64,000 nucleotides of DNA from Gemmatimonadetes bacterium 2013_60CM_65_52 (GCA_002215645.1 NGFI01000006.1:62001-126000), one strand, 5' to 3'. Counted from the first letter of the stretch, positions 1 to 9,392 are shown. Notes: generated by a model not told the origin, from the sequence alone. A program made the numbers and translations.

Positions 1-1
1 T

Positions 2-154
2 GGACCAACGGTCATCGACATCATGAACGGCGGCGATCATGTCGCCGTGCACGCGGTTGTGTCCGCGGCCACGATTTACCGGACGATCGCCGATCTCAAG
101 GCGCTGGGGGCACAGGGAATTCTCGTCACCCGAATCGAGAGGCTGATGGCATGA
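2..154 (+). CDS. hisG: ATP phosphoribosyltransferase, C-terminal end (partial)
   Basis: The reading frame enters from the left edge and ends in TGA at 152-154. About 50 residues are visible. They match the C-terminal, ACT-like regulatory domain of long-form HisG: a G-P-T-V opening, then an HAVV segment, then LKALGAQGILVTRIE near the end. HisG makes the first committed step of histidine synthesis (ATP + PRPP). Because this domain is absent from short HisG, which needs HisZ, I infer a long, histidine-feedback-inhibited enzyme. The stop overlaps the hisD start as ATGA. The promoter and any leader lie outside the window. Confidence 0.85.
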   Translation, partial: GPTVIDIMNGGDHVAVHAVVSAATIYRTIADLKALGAQGILVTRIERLMA

Positions 155-1476
155 CCGCGCGCGCGAAGACGTCCGTACTCCGTACGTTCGGTGCCTGCGA
201 GGAATTGTCGTCGATGCAGCGTCGTACGTTGTTCGAGCGAGGCACCTCGAACGACGCCGTCATTCGGGAGCGAACGCGGCAGATCCTCGGAAAGGTTCGG
301 AGCGGTGGAGACGACGCGCTGCGCACGATGGCGCTTGCGTACGACGGCGTGACGTTGTCGTCGCTCGAGGTGCCGCGCAGCGAGTGCGATGCCGCTCTCG
401 AGGGACTCGACACCGGACTGCGGCGGGTAATGGAGCGCAGTGCCGCCAACATTCGACGGGTTCATGAGGCGTTTCGGCCCGATCTCCAGGAGGTTGAGAC
501 GGAGCCCGGGATCCTCGTGGGTCGGCGGCCTGACCCGTTAGGGCGCGTGGGGGTCTACGCGCCCGGAGGCCGTGCGTCCTATCCGAGCAGTGTGCTCATG
601 GGCGCTATTCCCGCACGCGTGGCCGGTGTCGCGCAGGTGATCCTGTGCTCGCCACCACAACGGGAATCCGGCCGGCCGGCCGATGTCGTGCTCGCGGCGG
701 CGGCGCTGGCGGAAGTGGATCGTGTGTTTTCGGTCGGCGGGGCGGGCGCCATCGGGGCGATGGCACATGGCACCACGACGATTCCGCGTGTCGATCGGAT
801 CGTCGGACCTGGCAATGCGTATGTGGCTGAAGCAAAGATTCAGGTCTCGAGCATGGTGGGCATCGATTCGCCCGCTGGCCCCAGCGAGCTGCTCGTGCTC
901 GCCGATGACTCGTCCAACGCAGACGTCATTGCTCGCGAGCTGTTGGCGCAGGCGGAGCACGACCCACTCGCTGCAGGGGTCGCCGTCACGTCCACTCGCG
1001 CTCATGCGCTCGAAATTCAGCAGGAAATAGAGCGACTTTTACCGCTGCAGCCTCGACGGGACATCAGCGGTGCCGCGCTCGAGGGCCGGGGAGCGGTGTT
1101 GTGGTCAGAGTCGCTGGATGCTCGCATCGAGTTCGCGAACATGTACGCTCCGGAACATCTCCTACTGCTGGGGGAGACGACGGACGTCGTACTCGCGCGG
1201 CTTCGCAATGCAGGCACGGTGTTCGTGGGCGAATTCGCATCGGTGGCCTTTGGCGACTACATGACCGGCGCCAATCACGTGCTCCCGACGGGCGGATTGG
1301 CGCGCGCGTATTCCGGGCTTTCGACGCTGGATTTCGTTCGCTGGACAACCTATCAACGAGTGACGCGGCGGGCAGCAGCGAGGATGTCGCTCGACGTCGC
1401 GGCCTTCGCAGAGGCGGAAGGCCTTGGCGGTCACGCTATGGCTGCGCGCGCATGGGCAGTGGAGAAGGTACCGTGA
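151..1476 (+). CDS. hisD: Histidinol dehydrogenase
   Basis: 441 residues, the normal size for HisD, which oxidises L-histidinol to histidine in two NAD-dependent steps using zinc. Visible family motifs are VDRIVGPGNAYVAEAK near residue 215, GPSELLVLADD, the zinc-ligand region ELLAQAEHDPLA, MYAPEHL, and GANHVLPTGG toward the C-terminus. The ATG at 151 overlaps the hisG stop by 4 nt and the gene ends in the GTGA that starts hisC, so it is translationally coupled on both sides. Family assignment is secure. Confidence 0.97.
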   Translation: MTARAKTSVLRTFGACEELSSMQRRTLFERGTSNDAVIRERTRQILGKVRSGGDDALRTMALAYDGVTLSSLEVPRSECDAALEGLDTGLRRVMERSAANIRRVHEAFRPDLQEVETEPGILVGRRPDPLGRVGVYAPGGRASYPSSVLMGAIPARVAGVAQVILCSPPQRESGRPADVVLAAAALAEVDRVFSVGGAGAIGAMAHGTTTIPRVDRIVGPGNAYVAEAKIQVSSMVGIDSPAGPSELLVLADDSSNADVIARELLAQAEHDPLAAGVAVTSTRAHALEIQQEIERLLPLQPRRDISGAALEGRGAVLWSESLDARIEFANMYAPEHLLLLGETTDVVLARLRNAGTVFVGEFASVAFGDYMTGANHVLPTGGLARAYSGLSTLDFVRWTTYQRVTRRAAARMSLDVAAFAEAEGLGGHAMAARAWAVEKVP

Positions 1477-2579
1477 CCACGCGCGTCGAACTATCCGCAC
1501 TCGCGCGGCGCGGGATGGAATCGATTCCCGTGTATATCGGGGACGCCACGCCCTGCGCAGTGGACCTGAGTGACAACACGAACCTCTGGGGAGCGCCACC
1601 CGCTGTCTTGCGCGCCCTTCGTTCCGCGGATGTGTCCGTGGTGGCTCGCTACCCGGCGACATATGCCGGGTCACTGCGGGACGCGCTTCTCGAGCATGTC
1701 GGTCTTTCAGGTGCCGACGGCATCGATGTCGTGACAGGTTGTGGTTCCGACGACGTACTGGATTCGGCAATGCGGGCCTTTGCCCAGCCCGGCGAGTGCA
1801 TCGCGTTCTCGTCGCCCACGTTTTCGATGATTCCCACGTTTGCGCAGCTGAACGGACTCACGCCCACGCCTGTGCCCTTTGCACCAGGCTTCGAGCTGGA
1901 TGCAGAGCGTCTCGTGGACGTACGCGCCAAGCTCACTTACGTCTGCGCGCCCAACAATCCGACGGGAACACACGTGGCTCGTTCCGCGATCGATTATATC
2001 GTGCAGAACGCGGCGGGAGTGATCGTCATCGACGAGGCGTATGCGGAGTTTGCGCCGGAGGTGTTCGTCGACCTCTGTACGGCCTCGGATCGCGTACTCG
2101 TGACGCGCACGTTCTCCAAGGCGTTCGGCATGGCTGGCTTGCGGCTCGGCTACGGCATCGGCGATCGGAATCTGGTCCGCCTCGTCACGCGCGCTCGGGG
2201 TCCCTACAAGGTGAATGCGCTCGCGGAGCGCGCAGCCCGCGCGGCATTGACCGCCGGCACCGAGGGACGAGATTGGGTGCTTGAACGCGCTGCGGAAGCC
2301 GTCGAAAATCGACTACGCCTCGTCGATGCGGTGAATCGACGCGGGCTGACAGCGTTGCCGTCCGCAGCGAATTTCATCCTCATCCCAACTCGCCGCGCAA
2401 GGCAGCTCGCGTCGGGACTCGCAACGCGTGGCGTCCGCGTTCGCGTGATAACGGGAATGCCGGCGGAGCCGCGCGAGCTTGCTGATTGTGAAGGCGTGGG
2501 GTTGCGCGTTGGCGTTGGGCCCTGGCCGGCGATGCAAACCTTTCTGAATGCGCTCGATGAGGTCGTTGCATGCGCATAA
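1473..2579 (+). CDS. hisC: Histidinol-phosphate aminotransferase
   Basis: 368 residues from the GTG at 1473, chosen because it overlaps the hisD stop as GTGA and gives the usual HisC length. A longer in-frame extension into hisD exists but is not credible. Fold-type I PLP enzyme converting imidazole-acetol phosphate to histidinol phosphate. The substrate/PLP region shows SDNTNLWGAPP near the N-terminus, APNNPTG, IDEAYAEF, and the PLP lysine at residue 216 in TFSKAFGMAGLRLGY. It overlaps hisH by 10 nt. Confidence 0.95.
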   Translation: MTTRVELSALARRGMESIPVYIGDATPCAVDLSDNTNLWGAPPAVLRALRSADVSVVARYPATYAGSLRDALLEHVGLSGADGIDVVTGCGSDDVLDSAMRAFAQPGECIAFSSPTFSMIPTFAQLNGLTPTPVPFAPGFELDAERLVDVRAKLTYVCAPNNPTGTHVARSAIDYIVQNAAGVIVIDEAYAEFAPEVFVDLCTASDRVLVTRTFSKAFGMAGLRLGYGIGDRNLVRLVTRARGPYKVNALAERAARAALTAGTEGRDWVLERAAEAVENRLRLVDAVNRRGLTALPSAANFILIPTRRARQLASGLATRGVRVRVITGMPAEPRELADCEGVGLRVGVGPWPAMQTFLNALDEVVACA

Positions 2580-3184
2580 CCATCTTCGATTACGGCGCAG
2601 GCAATCTGCACTCGCTCGCAAAGGCATTGCACACCCCCTCCGCGGAGGTCGTGGTACAGGACGATCCCGTAGCGGCGCTCGAGACGGACGTGCTCGTGTT
2701 GCCGGGGGTCGGCGCGTTCGCGGCCGCAGCCGAACGTCTGTCGCCGGGCCGCGAGGCCGTCCGAGAGGCATTGCGCGCCGGACTCCCTGCGGTGGGGATC
2801 TGCCTCGGGATGCAGTTGCTGTTCGATGCCAGCGACGAAGGCGGCGGAGCGGGGCTCGGTCTCGTCGCAGGGCGCGTTCGTCGACTCAACGCCGTGCGCG
2901 TGCCGCAAATCGGATGGAATTTGGTCGAGGACACACCGAAGGATTCTCCGTTCGCCGATTCGAAGCTGGCAATGGCGTACTATGCCAACAGCTACGTCTG
3001 CCAGCCCACCGACGTGTCCGTGGTCACCGCCTGGTCGACGCACGAAGGAGATCGATTCCCCGCGGCGGTACGCGTGAACAACACCATCGGCGTGCAGTTT
3101 CATCCGGAAAAGAGCTCAGCTGCCGGCGTTCGGTTTCTGCATGCCTGCCTCGACGAGGTGCTTCGATCGAGCGTGGGCCAATGA
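2570..3184 (+). CDS. hisH: Imidazole glycerol phosphate synthase, glutaminase subunit
   Basis: 204 residues, a class I glutamine amidotransferase that hydrolyses glutamine and passes ammonia to HisF. The catalytic triad is visible: nucleophile Cys78 in GICLGMQLLF, and His178 and Glu180 in QFHPEKS. The start begins MRITIFDYGAGNLHSL, the standard HisH opening. The partner hisF lies about 1.3 kb downstream in the same operon. The gene overlaps hisC by 10 nt and hisA by 4 nt. Confidence 0.96.
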   Translation: MRITIFDYGAGNLHSLAKALHTPSAEVVVQDDPVAALETDVLVLPGVGAFAAAAERLSPGREAVREALRAGLPAVGICLGMQLLFDASDEGGGAGLGLVAGRVRRLNAVRVPQIGWNLVEDTPKDSPFADSKLAMAYYANSYVCQPTDVSVVTAWSTHEGDRFPAAVRVNNTIGVQFHPEKSSAAGVRFLHACLDEVLRSSVGQ

Positions 3185-3894
3185 TCGTCGTTCCCGCGGT
3201 GGATCTACGCGACGGTGCGTGCGTGCAGCTCGTGGGCGGCTCGTACGACGAGGAACGCGTACGACTCTCACGGCCGATTGAGGTTGCGCTCGGCTGGGAG
3301 CGACTCGGCTTCCATCGCTTGCACGTCGTCGATCTCGATGCGGCCACTGGCCGCGGATCGAACTTTCCGCTCGTGTGCGAGATCATTGCGCAGTCGTCCA
3401 TTCCGGTTCAAGTCGGAGGTGGCATCCGGTCGGATGATCTCATCGAAGAGCTGCTGGAAGCGGGGGCGGCCAACGTGGTCGTGGGGACGCGCGCCATTGA
3501 AGACCGTGACTGGCTCGCGGAGATGGCCGGCGAGCATCCCGGCGCGTTGATCGTGGCGTGCGACGTTCGTGAGCGACGAATCACGACACAGGGATGGTCC
3601 CGCACGCTCCCTCTCGACGTTCTCGATACGGTGGAAGAGTTGAATGCGCTCGCACTTGGTGGCCTGCTCGTGACCGCCGTTCATCTGGAGGGACAGATGG
3701 GTGGGACGGATCTCGCGCTGATGGAGGACGTGGCGGAACTCTCGCGCTTTCCCGTTTACGCATCCGGCGGAGTCGGCTCCCTCCAGGATCTGCGGGCACT
3801 CGAGCACCGCGGCGTTTCGGGCGCCGTGACGGGAATGGCACTTTACACTGGCGCACTCGATCCCGAGGTCGTTCTGCGGGAGTTCCCCGAATGA
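3181..3894 (+). CDS. hisA: ProFAR isomerase (phosphoribosylformimino-AICAR isomerase)
   Basis: 237 residues from the ATG at 3181, which overlaps the hisH stop as ATGA. A (beta/alpha)8 barrel of the HisA/HisF family. The first catalytic Asp is residue 8 in VPAVDLRDG; the two phosphate-binding halves show GGGIRS and ASGGVGS, and the second acidic strand shows ACDVRE. HisA performs the Amadori rearrangement of ProFAR to PRFAR, the substrate of HisH/HisF. A much longer in-frame extension upstream is only antiframe reading through hisH. Confidence 0.96.
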   Translation: MIVVPAVDLRDGACVQLVGGSYDEERVRLSRPIEVALGWERLGFHRLHVVDLDAATGRGSNFPLVCEIIAQSSIPVQVGGGIRSDDLIEELLEAGAANVVVGTRAIEDRDWLAEMAGEHPGALIVACDVRERRITTQGWSRTLPLDVLDTVEELNALALGGLLVTAVHLEGQMGGTDLALMEDVAELSRFPVYASGGVGSLQDLRALEHRGVSGAVTGMALYTGALDPEVVLREFPE

Positions 3895-3931
3895 GTCGTC
3901 CATTCACTTCACGCTCCATGAGGCCAACGGC

Positions 3932-4477
3932 ATGACGCTCGTCACCCGCGAAACCGCGGAGACCTCCATTCGATGCGAGCTACGTCCTGGCACGGGCATC
4001 GCGCATGCGTGCACCGACCAATCGTTTCTCGACCACATGCTTGTCGTGTTCGCGCGCTATTCGGGGCTCGATCTCGATATCGAGGCAAAGGGGGATCTAC
4101 AGCATCACCTCGTGGAGGATGTCGCCATCTGCATCGGCGCGGCCGTGGCGGGCGCCCTGCCGGCGACGGCGGCACGATATGGCGACCGCACCATTCCAAT
4201 GGACGATGCCCTCGTGCACTGCGCGGTCGATCTCGGCGGGCGTCCATTCTATCGCGGTCCACTTCCGAGCTCGCTGTACGATCACTGGATGCGCTCGTTC
4301 AGCGACAGCGCGCGTGCGACGCTGCATCTTCGCGTGCTGCGTGGTACCGATCGACATCACGTCGTGGAGGCGGCCTTCAAGGCTCTCGGTCTCGCGGTCC
4401 GCGATGCCTTTGTCGACTCGGGTGCTGTTTTCAGCACCAAGGGTGCGGTTGGCATGCGCGTGGAGGATGTCGGATAG
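3932..4477 (+). CDS. hisB: Imidazoleglycerol-phosphate dehydratase
   Basis: 181 residues, a monofunctional IGP dehydratase without the phosphatase domain that enterobacterial HisB carries. Metal-binding motifs of the duplicated fold are clear: FLDHM, LQHHLVEDVAI and the second-half DRHHVVEAAFKALG. It dehydrates IGP to imidazole-acetol phosphate using Mn. It starts 37 nt after hisA, the widest gap inside the operon, and its TAG stop shares a G with the GTG start of hisF. The missing phosphatase is supplied by the hisN-type gene two positions on. Confidence 0.96.
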   Translation: MTLVTRETAETSIRCELRPGTGIAHACTDQSFLDHMLVVFARYSGLDLDIEAKGDLQHHLVEDVAICIGAAVAGALPATAARYGDRTIPMDDALVHCAVDLGGRPFYRGPLPSSLYDHWMRSFSDSARATLHLRVLRGTDRHHVVEAAFKALGLAVRDAFVDSGAVFSTKGAVGMRVEDVG

Positions 4478-5235
4478 TGTTGACGCGCAGGGTCGTGGTG
4501 TGTCTCGACGTCAGCGAAGGCCGAGTCGTGAAGGGCACGCAGTTCGTGGAGCTGCGCGATGTGGGAGATCCCGTGGAGCTTGCGACGCGATACGAACGTG
4601 AGGGTGCGGACGAGATTGTATTTCTGGACATCTCCGCCAGCGCCGAGGGGCGCGCGACGCTGCTCGACGTAGCGCGTCGAACCGCGGAGGAGTTGTTCAT
4701 TCCGCTGACGATCGGCGGCGGAATCCGGTCTGCCAATGACATGGGGCATGCCCTTCGCGCCGGAGCGGACAAGGTGAGCATCAACTCCGCTGCCGTCGCG
4801 CGGCCGGCCGTGCTCTCCGAGTCGGCGGACCGGTTCGGATCCCAGTGCGTGGTGGCCAGCATCGACGCGAAGTGGGATGCGGGCTGGAGTGCCTGGCGCG
4901 TTTACATCAAAGGAGGACGGGAGCCGACGTCACTCGATGCGGTGCAGTGGGCCCAGGCGTGTGTGGGTCATGGCGCTGGTGAGATCTTGCTGACGAGCAT
5001 CGATCGGGACGGCGCGCGCACCGGCTACGATGTGGAGTTGACCGAGGCCGTGTCCGCAGCAGTGAACGTTCCGGTCGTCGCGTCGGGCGGTGCAGGCTCG
5101 GCAGAGCACGTCTGCGATGTGCTGCAACACGGCGCGGACGCCGCGTTGCTCGCCGGCATTCTGCATGACCGTGAAACAACCGTCGCCGATGTCAAGCGCG
5201 TCATGCGCGCTGCGGGACTGGAGGTCCGTTCATGA
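4477..5235 (+). CDS. hisF: Imidazole glycerol phosphate synthase, cyclase subunit
   Basis: 252 residues from GTG 4477, overlapping the hisB stop by one base. (Beta/alpha)8 barrel that closes the imidazole ring using ammonia from HisH and releases AICAR. Both catalytic aspartates sit at the family positions: Asp11 in VCLDVSEGRVVKG and Asp130 in SIDAKW. The phosphate sites show IGGGIRS and ASGGAGS. HisF usually reads IPCLD; here it is VVCLD, a mild difference. It ends with a 4-nt overlap into the phosphatase gene. Confidence 0.97.
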   Translation: MLTRRVVVCLDVSEGRVVKGTQFVELRDVGDPVELATRYEREGADEIVFLDISASAEGRATLLDVARRTAEELFIPLTIGGGIRSANDMGHALRAGADKVSINSAAVARPAVLSESADRFGSQCVVASIDAKWDAGWSAWRVYIKGGREPTSLDAVQWAQACVGHGAGEILLTSIDRDGARTGYDVELTEAVSAAVNVPVVASGGAGSAEHVCDVLQHGADAALLAGILHDRETTVADVKRVMRAAGLEVRS

Positions 5236-6017
5236 ATGGAGGAGTGGATAGCCTCACGCTGGAATCGGTGATGGACCTGGCCCGTGTTACGGGAGAAGTC
5301 GCCATGCGACATTTCCGCACGCGTGTCCGCGTGGAGACAAAGAGCGACGGATCACCCGTGTCCGACGCGGATCGCGCTGCGGAGCGTGCGGCACGGGAGT
5401 GGGTGGACATTCGTTTCCCCGATGATGGCGTTCTCGGCGAGGAGTACGGAGAGCTGCGGCCAGGCGCCGCGCGACGGTGGATCGTTGATCCCATCGATGG
5501 CACGAAGGCGTTCGTTCGGGACGTTCCACTTTGGGGCTCGCTCGTGGCCCTGTGTGAAGGTTCGCATGTGCTTGCCGGCTCGGCCTTTTTTCCAGCCATC
5601 GACGAAATCATCGCCGCTGCTCCCGGGCAAGGATGTTGGTGGAACGGCGTGAAGGCGTCGGTCTCACGAACGCGCGGGATCGATGAGGCGACGGTTCTCA
5701 CGACCGATTGTGGATTCGCGGGTGATCGCGTTCGACAGCACGGCTGGGAGGCGCTCGCGTCGCGCGCGCAGTTGAGCCGCACGTGGGGCGATTGCTATGG
5801 GTATCTGCTGGTCGCCACTGGGCGCGCGGATGTCATGCTGGATCCGGTCCTCGCTCCGTGGGATGCTGCTGCGCTGTATCCCATCATCCGAGAGGCCGGC
5901 GGAGTATTCACCGACTGGGATGGTGAAGATACGGCGTTCGGAGGGAGTGCCATTGCAACCAACCGTGCTCTCGCGTCCGCCGTGCGATCGCTGCTCTCGA
6001 CACCCGACAGAGGCTGA
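5232..6017 (+). CDS. hisN: Inositol-monophosphatase-type histidinol-phosphate phosphatase
   Basis: 261 residues of the IMPase superfamily. Metal-binding motifs in order: KSDGSPVSDADRAAE, GEEYGE, the signature DPIDGTKAF, and the late WDAAALYPIIREAGG. Family members with this operon position dephosphorylate histidinol phosphate, and the absence of a phosphatase domain in HisB supports that role here. Strictly, IMPases can also act on other sugar or nucleotide phosphates, so the substrate is an inference from context. ATG 5232 overlaps the hisF stop. Confidence 0.85.
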   Translation: MNGGVDSLTLESVMDLARVTGEVAMRHFRTRVRVETKSDGSPVSDADRAAERAAREWVDIRFPDDGVLGEEYGELRPGAARRWIVDPIDGTKAFVRDVPLWGSLVALCEGSHVLAGSAFFPAIDEIIAAAPGQGCWWNGVKASVSRTRGIDEATVLTTDCGFAGDRVRQHGWEALASRAQLSRTWGDCYGYLLVATGRADVMLDPVLAPWDAAALYPIIREAGGVFTDWDGEDTAFGGSAIATNRALASAVRSLLSTPDRG

Positions 6018-6019
6018 CC

Positions 6020-6628
6020 GTGATCGATGTGGAATCGTTGAACTTCGAGAAGGGAGGCGGACTGGTGACCGTCGTGGCACAGGATGCCAATACGGGCCTG
6101 GTGCTGATGGTGGCCCACGCCGATCGCGCGGCGATTATCCGGTCTCTCGAGACCGGCGAGATGCACTATCACTCGCGCACGCGCGGTCTCTGGCACAAGG
6201 GACAGTCGAGCGGTAATACGCAGAAGATCGTTTCGCTGCATGCGGATTGTGACGGCGATGCCGTCCTCGCGCGCGTGGTGCCCGCGGGACCTGCGTGTCA
6301 CACGGGAACGCGGTCCTGTTTCCGACAGGATGATCTTCCGACGCGAGGTCTCGCGATGCTCGATGCGATCATTATGCAGCGGGCAAAGGCAGACGCCGCG
6401 GAAGGTGAGAGCTATACGCGCAAACTACTTGGAGACCGCAACCTGCGGCTCAAGAAGCTCGGGGAAGAGGCCGCGGAACTCGTAACCGCGTGCGCCGATG
6501 GGGACGCCGCTCGCGTGAATGAAGAAGCGGCGGATCTCTTCTATCACGCGCTGGTAGCGGTCCACGCCACCGGTGGCTCGCTCGCCGACGTGGAAGCGAT
6601 TCTCGATCGCCGACATGGCCGCCCCTGA
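6020..6628 (+). CDS. hisIE: Bifunctional phosphoribosyl-AMP cyclohydrolase / phosphoribosyl-ATP pyrophosphatase
   Basis: 202 residues, GTG start 6020, two nt after hisN. The N-terminal half is HisI (metal-binding SLHADCDGDAVLARV and a CHTGTRSCF zinc segment, with HYHSRTRGLWHKGQSSGN before them). The C-terminal half is HisE, an all-alpha MazG-like pyrophosphatase with LGEEAAELV and NEEAADLFYHALV. Together they catalyse steps 2 and 3 of histidine synthesis. The HisI-HisE fusion is common in bacteria. It closes the operon; the stop lies inside a small hairpin shared with the convergent neighbour. Confidence 0.96.
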   Translation: MIDVESLNFEKGGGLVTVVAQDANTGLVLMVAHADRAAIIRSLETGEMHYHSRTRGLWHKGQSSGNTQKIVSLHADCDGDAVLARVVPAGPACHTGTRSCFRQDDLPTRGLAMLDAIIMQRAKADAAEGESYTRKLLGDRNLRLKKLGEEAAELVTACADGDAARVNEEAADLFYHALVAVHATGGSLADVEAILDRRHGRP

Positions 6629-6636
6629 CAGGGGCG
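6620..6636. terminator. Hairpin at the hisIE / M16 convergent junction
   Basis: A perfect 7-bp stem (CGCCCCT / AGGGGCG) with a 3-nt loop covers the hisIE stop and the 8-nt gap to the facing gene. No T-run follows on either side, so it is at best a weak bidirectional stop or mRNA 3'-end structure. Confidence 0.35.
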
Positions 6637-7974
6637 TCAGAACTGCTGTAGCAAGCTTCGATCGAGTTTGCTGGAGTCACCGACGTATGCGAACTGGAAG
6701 TTTCGCAGGTATTGCCGCGCGGCCCGACGCACGTCTTCCGGCGTCACGCGTCGCAACGATTCCATGAAGCGGTCCGCTGCCCGATAGTCGCCCTGGTACA
6801 GCTCCGCTTTCGCCAGCGCGTTCGCCTGATCGGCGTTCGTTTCGTTCTTGAGATAGTACTCGGTGATGAACTGTTGCTCCAGCCGCTTCAGGCCGGCCGG
6901 ATCGACAGTTTCGTTCTGCAACGCGTTCAACTCCTGGCGCATGAGGCGAAGTACTTCGTTGGGAGCGACCGTCGTGACATACAGTCCGCCGACGGCGTGC
7001 GCTCGCTCGAGAAATGGAGCTTCGACAGCGTAGCTGAGATTACGCCGAGAGCGAACCTCCGTGAATAGTCGTCCTGACAGAACCGCTGTCGCAACGCGCA
7101 ACGCCGTGTAGTCGGAGTCGGTCGCTGGCGGCCCGGCGGCGTAACCCAGCAGGTAGTTCGTGGGGAGGGCGCGGTTGTCGAGCGCGAGCGCCGTCCCCGA
7201 CGTTGTGGGCGGCGGTGGAGTACTCCATTTGTAGCTGCCCCGCGGCAGTGTGCCGATGGACTGGCGGACGAGCTTCTCGATCTGTGCGCGATCGACGTTA
7301 CCGACGACGATGAGAAGCATGCGCGACGTCACGAGCTGCTGCGCATGGTACTGCTTCATCTGCGTCACCGTGATGCTCGTCAGCGACGCCTCGCTGCCCG
7401 CCGGAGGGATCAGGTACGGGTGATCACGATAGAGAAGGCTGTCCGCGAGCTCGGTCGCGGCATCGTCCGGCTGGGTACGACGCTCCCGCGCGAGGCTGAC
7501 CAACTGATCGCGCACGATCGCCACGTCCGCCGCCTCGAGCGTTGGAGACATGACACGATCGGCGAGAATCGCCCACGTCGAATCGAAGGTTGCGCGGATA
7601 GCGTGTAGCCCGATCGAGCTCCAGTCATCGTTCACATCGATCCCGATGGTGCTGCCCAACCGCGCCGTGCGCTGCCGCGCCGCGGCGCCAGGAAAATGCT
7701 TGGTGCCACGCTCGCTCACCGCCAGCAGCATGGCTTCGATACCGGCGGTCGATTCGGTAAGTTGTCGCGCGCCGCCCAATAGATAGAGGTTCGCCGCCAC
7801 GACGTCGTTTGCGGTATTTCGGCGCAGAATGACCGACAGCCCGTTCACCTCGAAGCGAATGGTCGCCGCGGTGTCGCCAGGCACATGGCGCGGAAAGCGC
7901 ATACCTGCGGCCGGCCGGACGGCGAATCCTGTTGCCATGAGCGCAACAATCGCGAACCGGTGCATGGGAATCAT
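6637..7974 (-). CDS. M16-family peptidase-like protein, non-catalytic partner, exported
   Basis: 445 residues with an N-terminal hydrophobic signal (about residues 5-24). Overall M16 (pitrilysin/insulinase) layout, but the zinc motif HxxEH is absent: the equivalent place reads GIEAMLLAVSERGTKHF around residues 78-94. The C-terminal half keeps the R/Y pair region (LFTEVRSRRNLSYAVEAP) that contributes to substrate binding in the partner subunit of heterodimers. It starts at ATG 7974, overlapping the stop of the active subunit as ATGA. I infer a periplasmic alpha/beta heterodimer; the substrate is unknown. Confidence 0.88.
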   Translation of the reverse strand: MIPMHRFAIVALMATGFAVRPAAGMRFPRHVPGDTAATIRFEVNGLSVILRRNTANDVVAANLYLLGGARQLTESTAGIEAMLLAVSERGTKHFPGAAARQRTARLGSTIGIDVNDDWSSIGLHAIRATFDSTWAILADRVMSPTLEAADVAIVRDQLVSLARERRTQPDDAATELADSLLYRDHPYLIPPAGSEASLTSITVTQMKQYHAQQLVTSRMLLIVVGNVDRAQIEKLVRQSIGTLPRGSYKWSTPPPPTTSGTALALDNRALPTNYLLGYAAGPPATDSDYTALRVATAVLSGRLFTEVRSRRNLSYAVEAPFLERAHAVGGLYVTTVAPNEVLRLMRQELNALQNETVDPAGLKRLEQQFITEYYLKNETNADQANALAKAELYQGDYRAADRFMESLRRVTPEDVRRAARQYLRNFQFAYVGDSSKLDRSLLQQF

Positions 7975-9374
7975 GGAGTGGCCCCCAGCAGCTCGCTGTC
8001 CGTCAGACGGAGTGCGCGTCTCGCTTCTGGCGACAGCAATACGCCGGTAACTCGCGGGTGGCCGACGATGTACTTCAGCGCATAACGGCGCAGATCCTCC
8101 GGTGTCTGTTTCGCCATCGTGTCCACATAGCCGAAGAAGTAGTCAAGTCCGGTCACGGCCCACCAGAATCCCAATTGATGCGCGAAGCCCGAGGACCGTT
8201 CCAGGCTCTCCATCGTGCCGACGATGCGCGTTTTCTTCACACCCTCCACCGCCTCGGTGGTGATGTATCCGGGCTTCGCGACCGCATTGAGTTCGCGGTC
8301 GAGCACCGCGATGGCCTCGCGGATCTTGCCGGGCGCCACCTCGCCACTGATCGTGATGGGCCCGACGTGATTCAAGGTGTAGTAATTCACGACGACCGAC
8401 TGCCACAGCCCGCTGTCCACGAGGTTTCGTTGAAAGCGTGAGCCCGGCTGATTGAGCACATCGGAGAAGACATCCGCCGCATAGGTCGCCGGCGTGTCCA
8501 TGTGTGCTCCCGGACCCTGCCACTGTACCATCACAACCGCGGTATTCACCGGTTGTTCGACGATGACGGCCACATTCTTCTTGAGTGGTGGAACCGGCGG
8601 AATGGTGTCCGTCACAAACGGATCCGCGCCTCTCGGCCACGAGCCGAAGAGCCGTCGAACTGCGGCAAAGATGCTGTCCGGCTGCACGTCTCCCGCGACG
8701 ATGACCGCTGTGTTATTCGGCACGTAGTACTTGTGCTGAATGAATCGCATCTGGTCCGGTTTGGTCGCGAGAATGATCTGGCGCTCACCGAGCGGGTTTT
8801 TTCTACTCCACGCGCTGCCCCAGAGTGTCTTGCCCATCGCGGTGCGCAGTGCGTAAAACGGATCGGATTCGGCCCGGTCGTACTCCCCGATGACGACGGC
8901 ACGCTCTCGCTCCAGCTCGTCCACGAGAAAGAGCGGTGATTGCAGCGCGGACGCGAGCAGCGCGATGGCCGGAAGGGTGCTGTCGGAAGGAACGGTGAGG
9001 TAGTAGTTCACCTGTTCTTCCTGTGTTGTGCCATTGAACACGGCGCCGAGCTCCGAGGCCCGGTTGACGAAGGCATCCGGCTGCGGGTACAGCGCGTTCG
9101 CCTTGAAGAACATGTGCTCGTACAGGTGCGACAGGCCCTCGTACTTCGCCGGTTGAGTGAAGGAGCCGTTCTTCGCGTTGGCTTCGACCGTGGCCAACGG
9201 CACGCCGTGATTCTCGACCACGATGATCTCGAGGCCGTTCTCGAGGACCTCACGCTTGATATGCTTCTCCAACTCAGCGCGTTGTGCCGTGGCTAGGCGG
9301 GCATGCAACACGGTGACGGACGCGACCAGGAGGATGCGGAGTGCGGTACGCGCTGGAATTCGCCTGCTGCTCAT
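7971..9374 (-). CDS. M16-family zinc metallopeptidase, catalytic subunit, exported
   Basis: 467 residues. A signal peptide runs to about residue 31 (hydrophobic core ALRILLVASVTVL, then ATAQ). The inverted zinc motif HLYEH is at residues 83-87, with the distal glutamate ligand at about 164 in the ERAVVIGEYDRAE segment, so this subunit should bind zinc. It is the first gene of a two-gene unit with the inactive paralogue and probably degrades peptides in the periplasm. It is divergent from murB with only 18 nt between the starts, so the two promoters must overlap or lie within coding sequence. Confidence 0.9.
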   Translation of the reverse strand: MSSRRIPARTALRILLVASVTVLHARLATAQRAELEKHIKREVLENGLEIIVVENHGVPLATVEANAKNGSFTQPAKYEGLSHLYEHMFFKANALYPQPDAFVNRASELGAVFNGTTQEEQVNYYLTVPSDSTLPAIALLASALQSPLFLVDELERERAVVIGEYDRAESDPFYALRTAMGKTLWGSAWSRKNPLGERQIILATKPDQMRFIQHKYYVPNNTAVIVAGDVQPDSIFAAVRRLFGSWPRGADPFVTDTIPPVPPLKKNVAVIVEQPVNTAVVMVQWQGPGAHMDTPATYAADVFSDVLNQPGSRFQRNLVDSGLWQSVVVNYYTLNHVGPITISGEVAPGKIREAIAVLDRELNAVAKPGYITTEAVEGVKKTRIVGTMESLERSSGFAHQLGFWWAVTGLDYFFGYVDTMAKQTPEDLRRYALKYIVGHPRVTGVLLSPEARRALRLTDSELLGATP

Positions 9375-9392
9375 GATTTCTTTCCCGAGCCA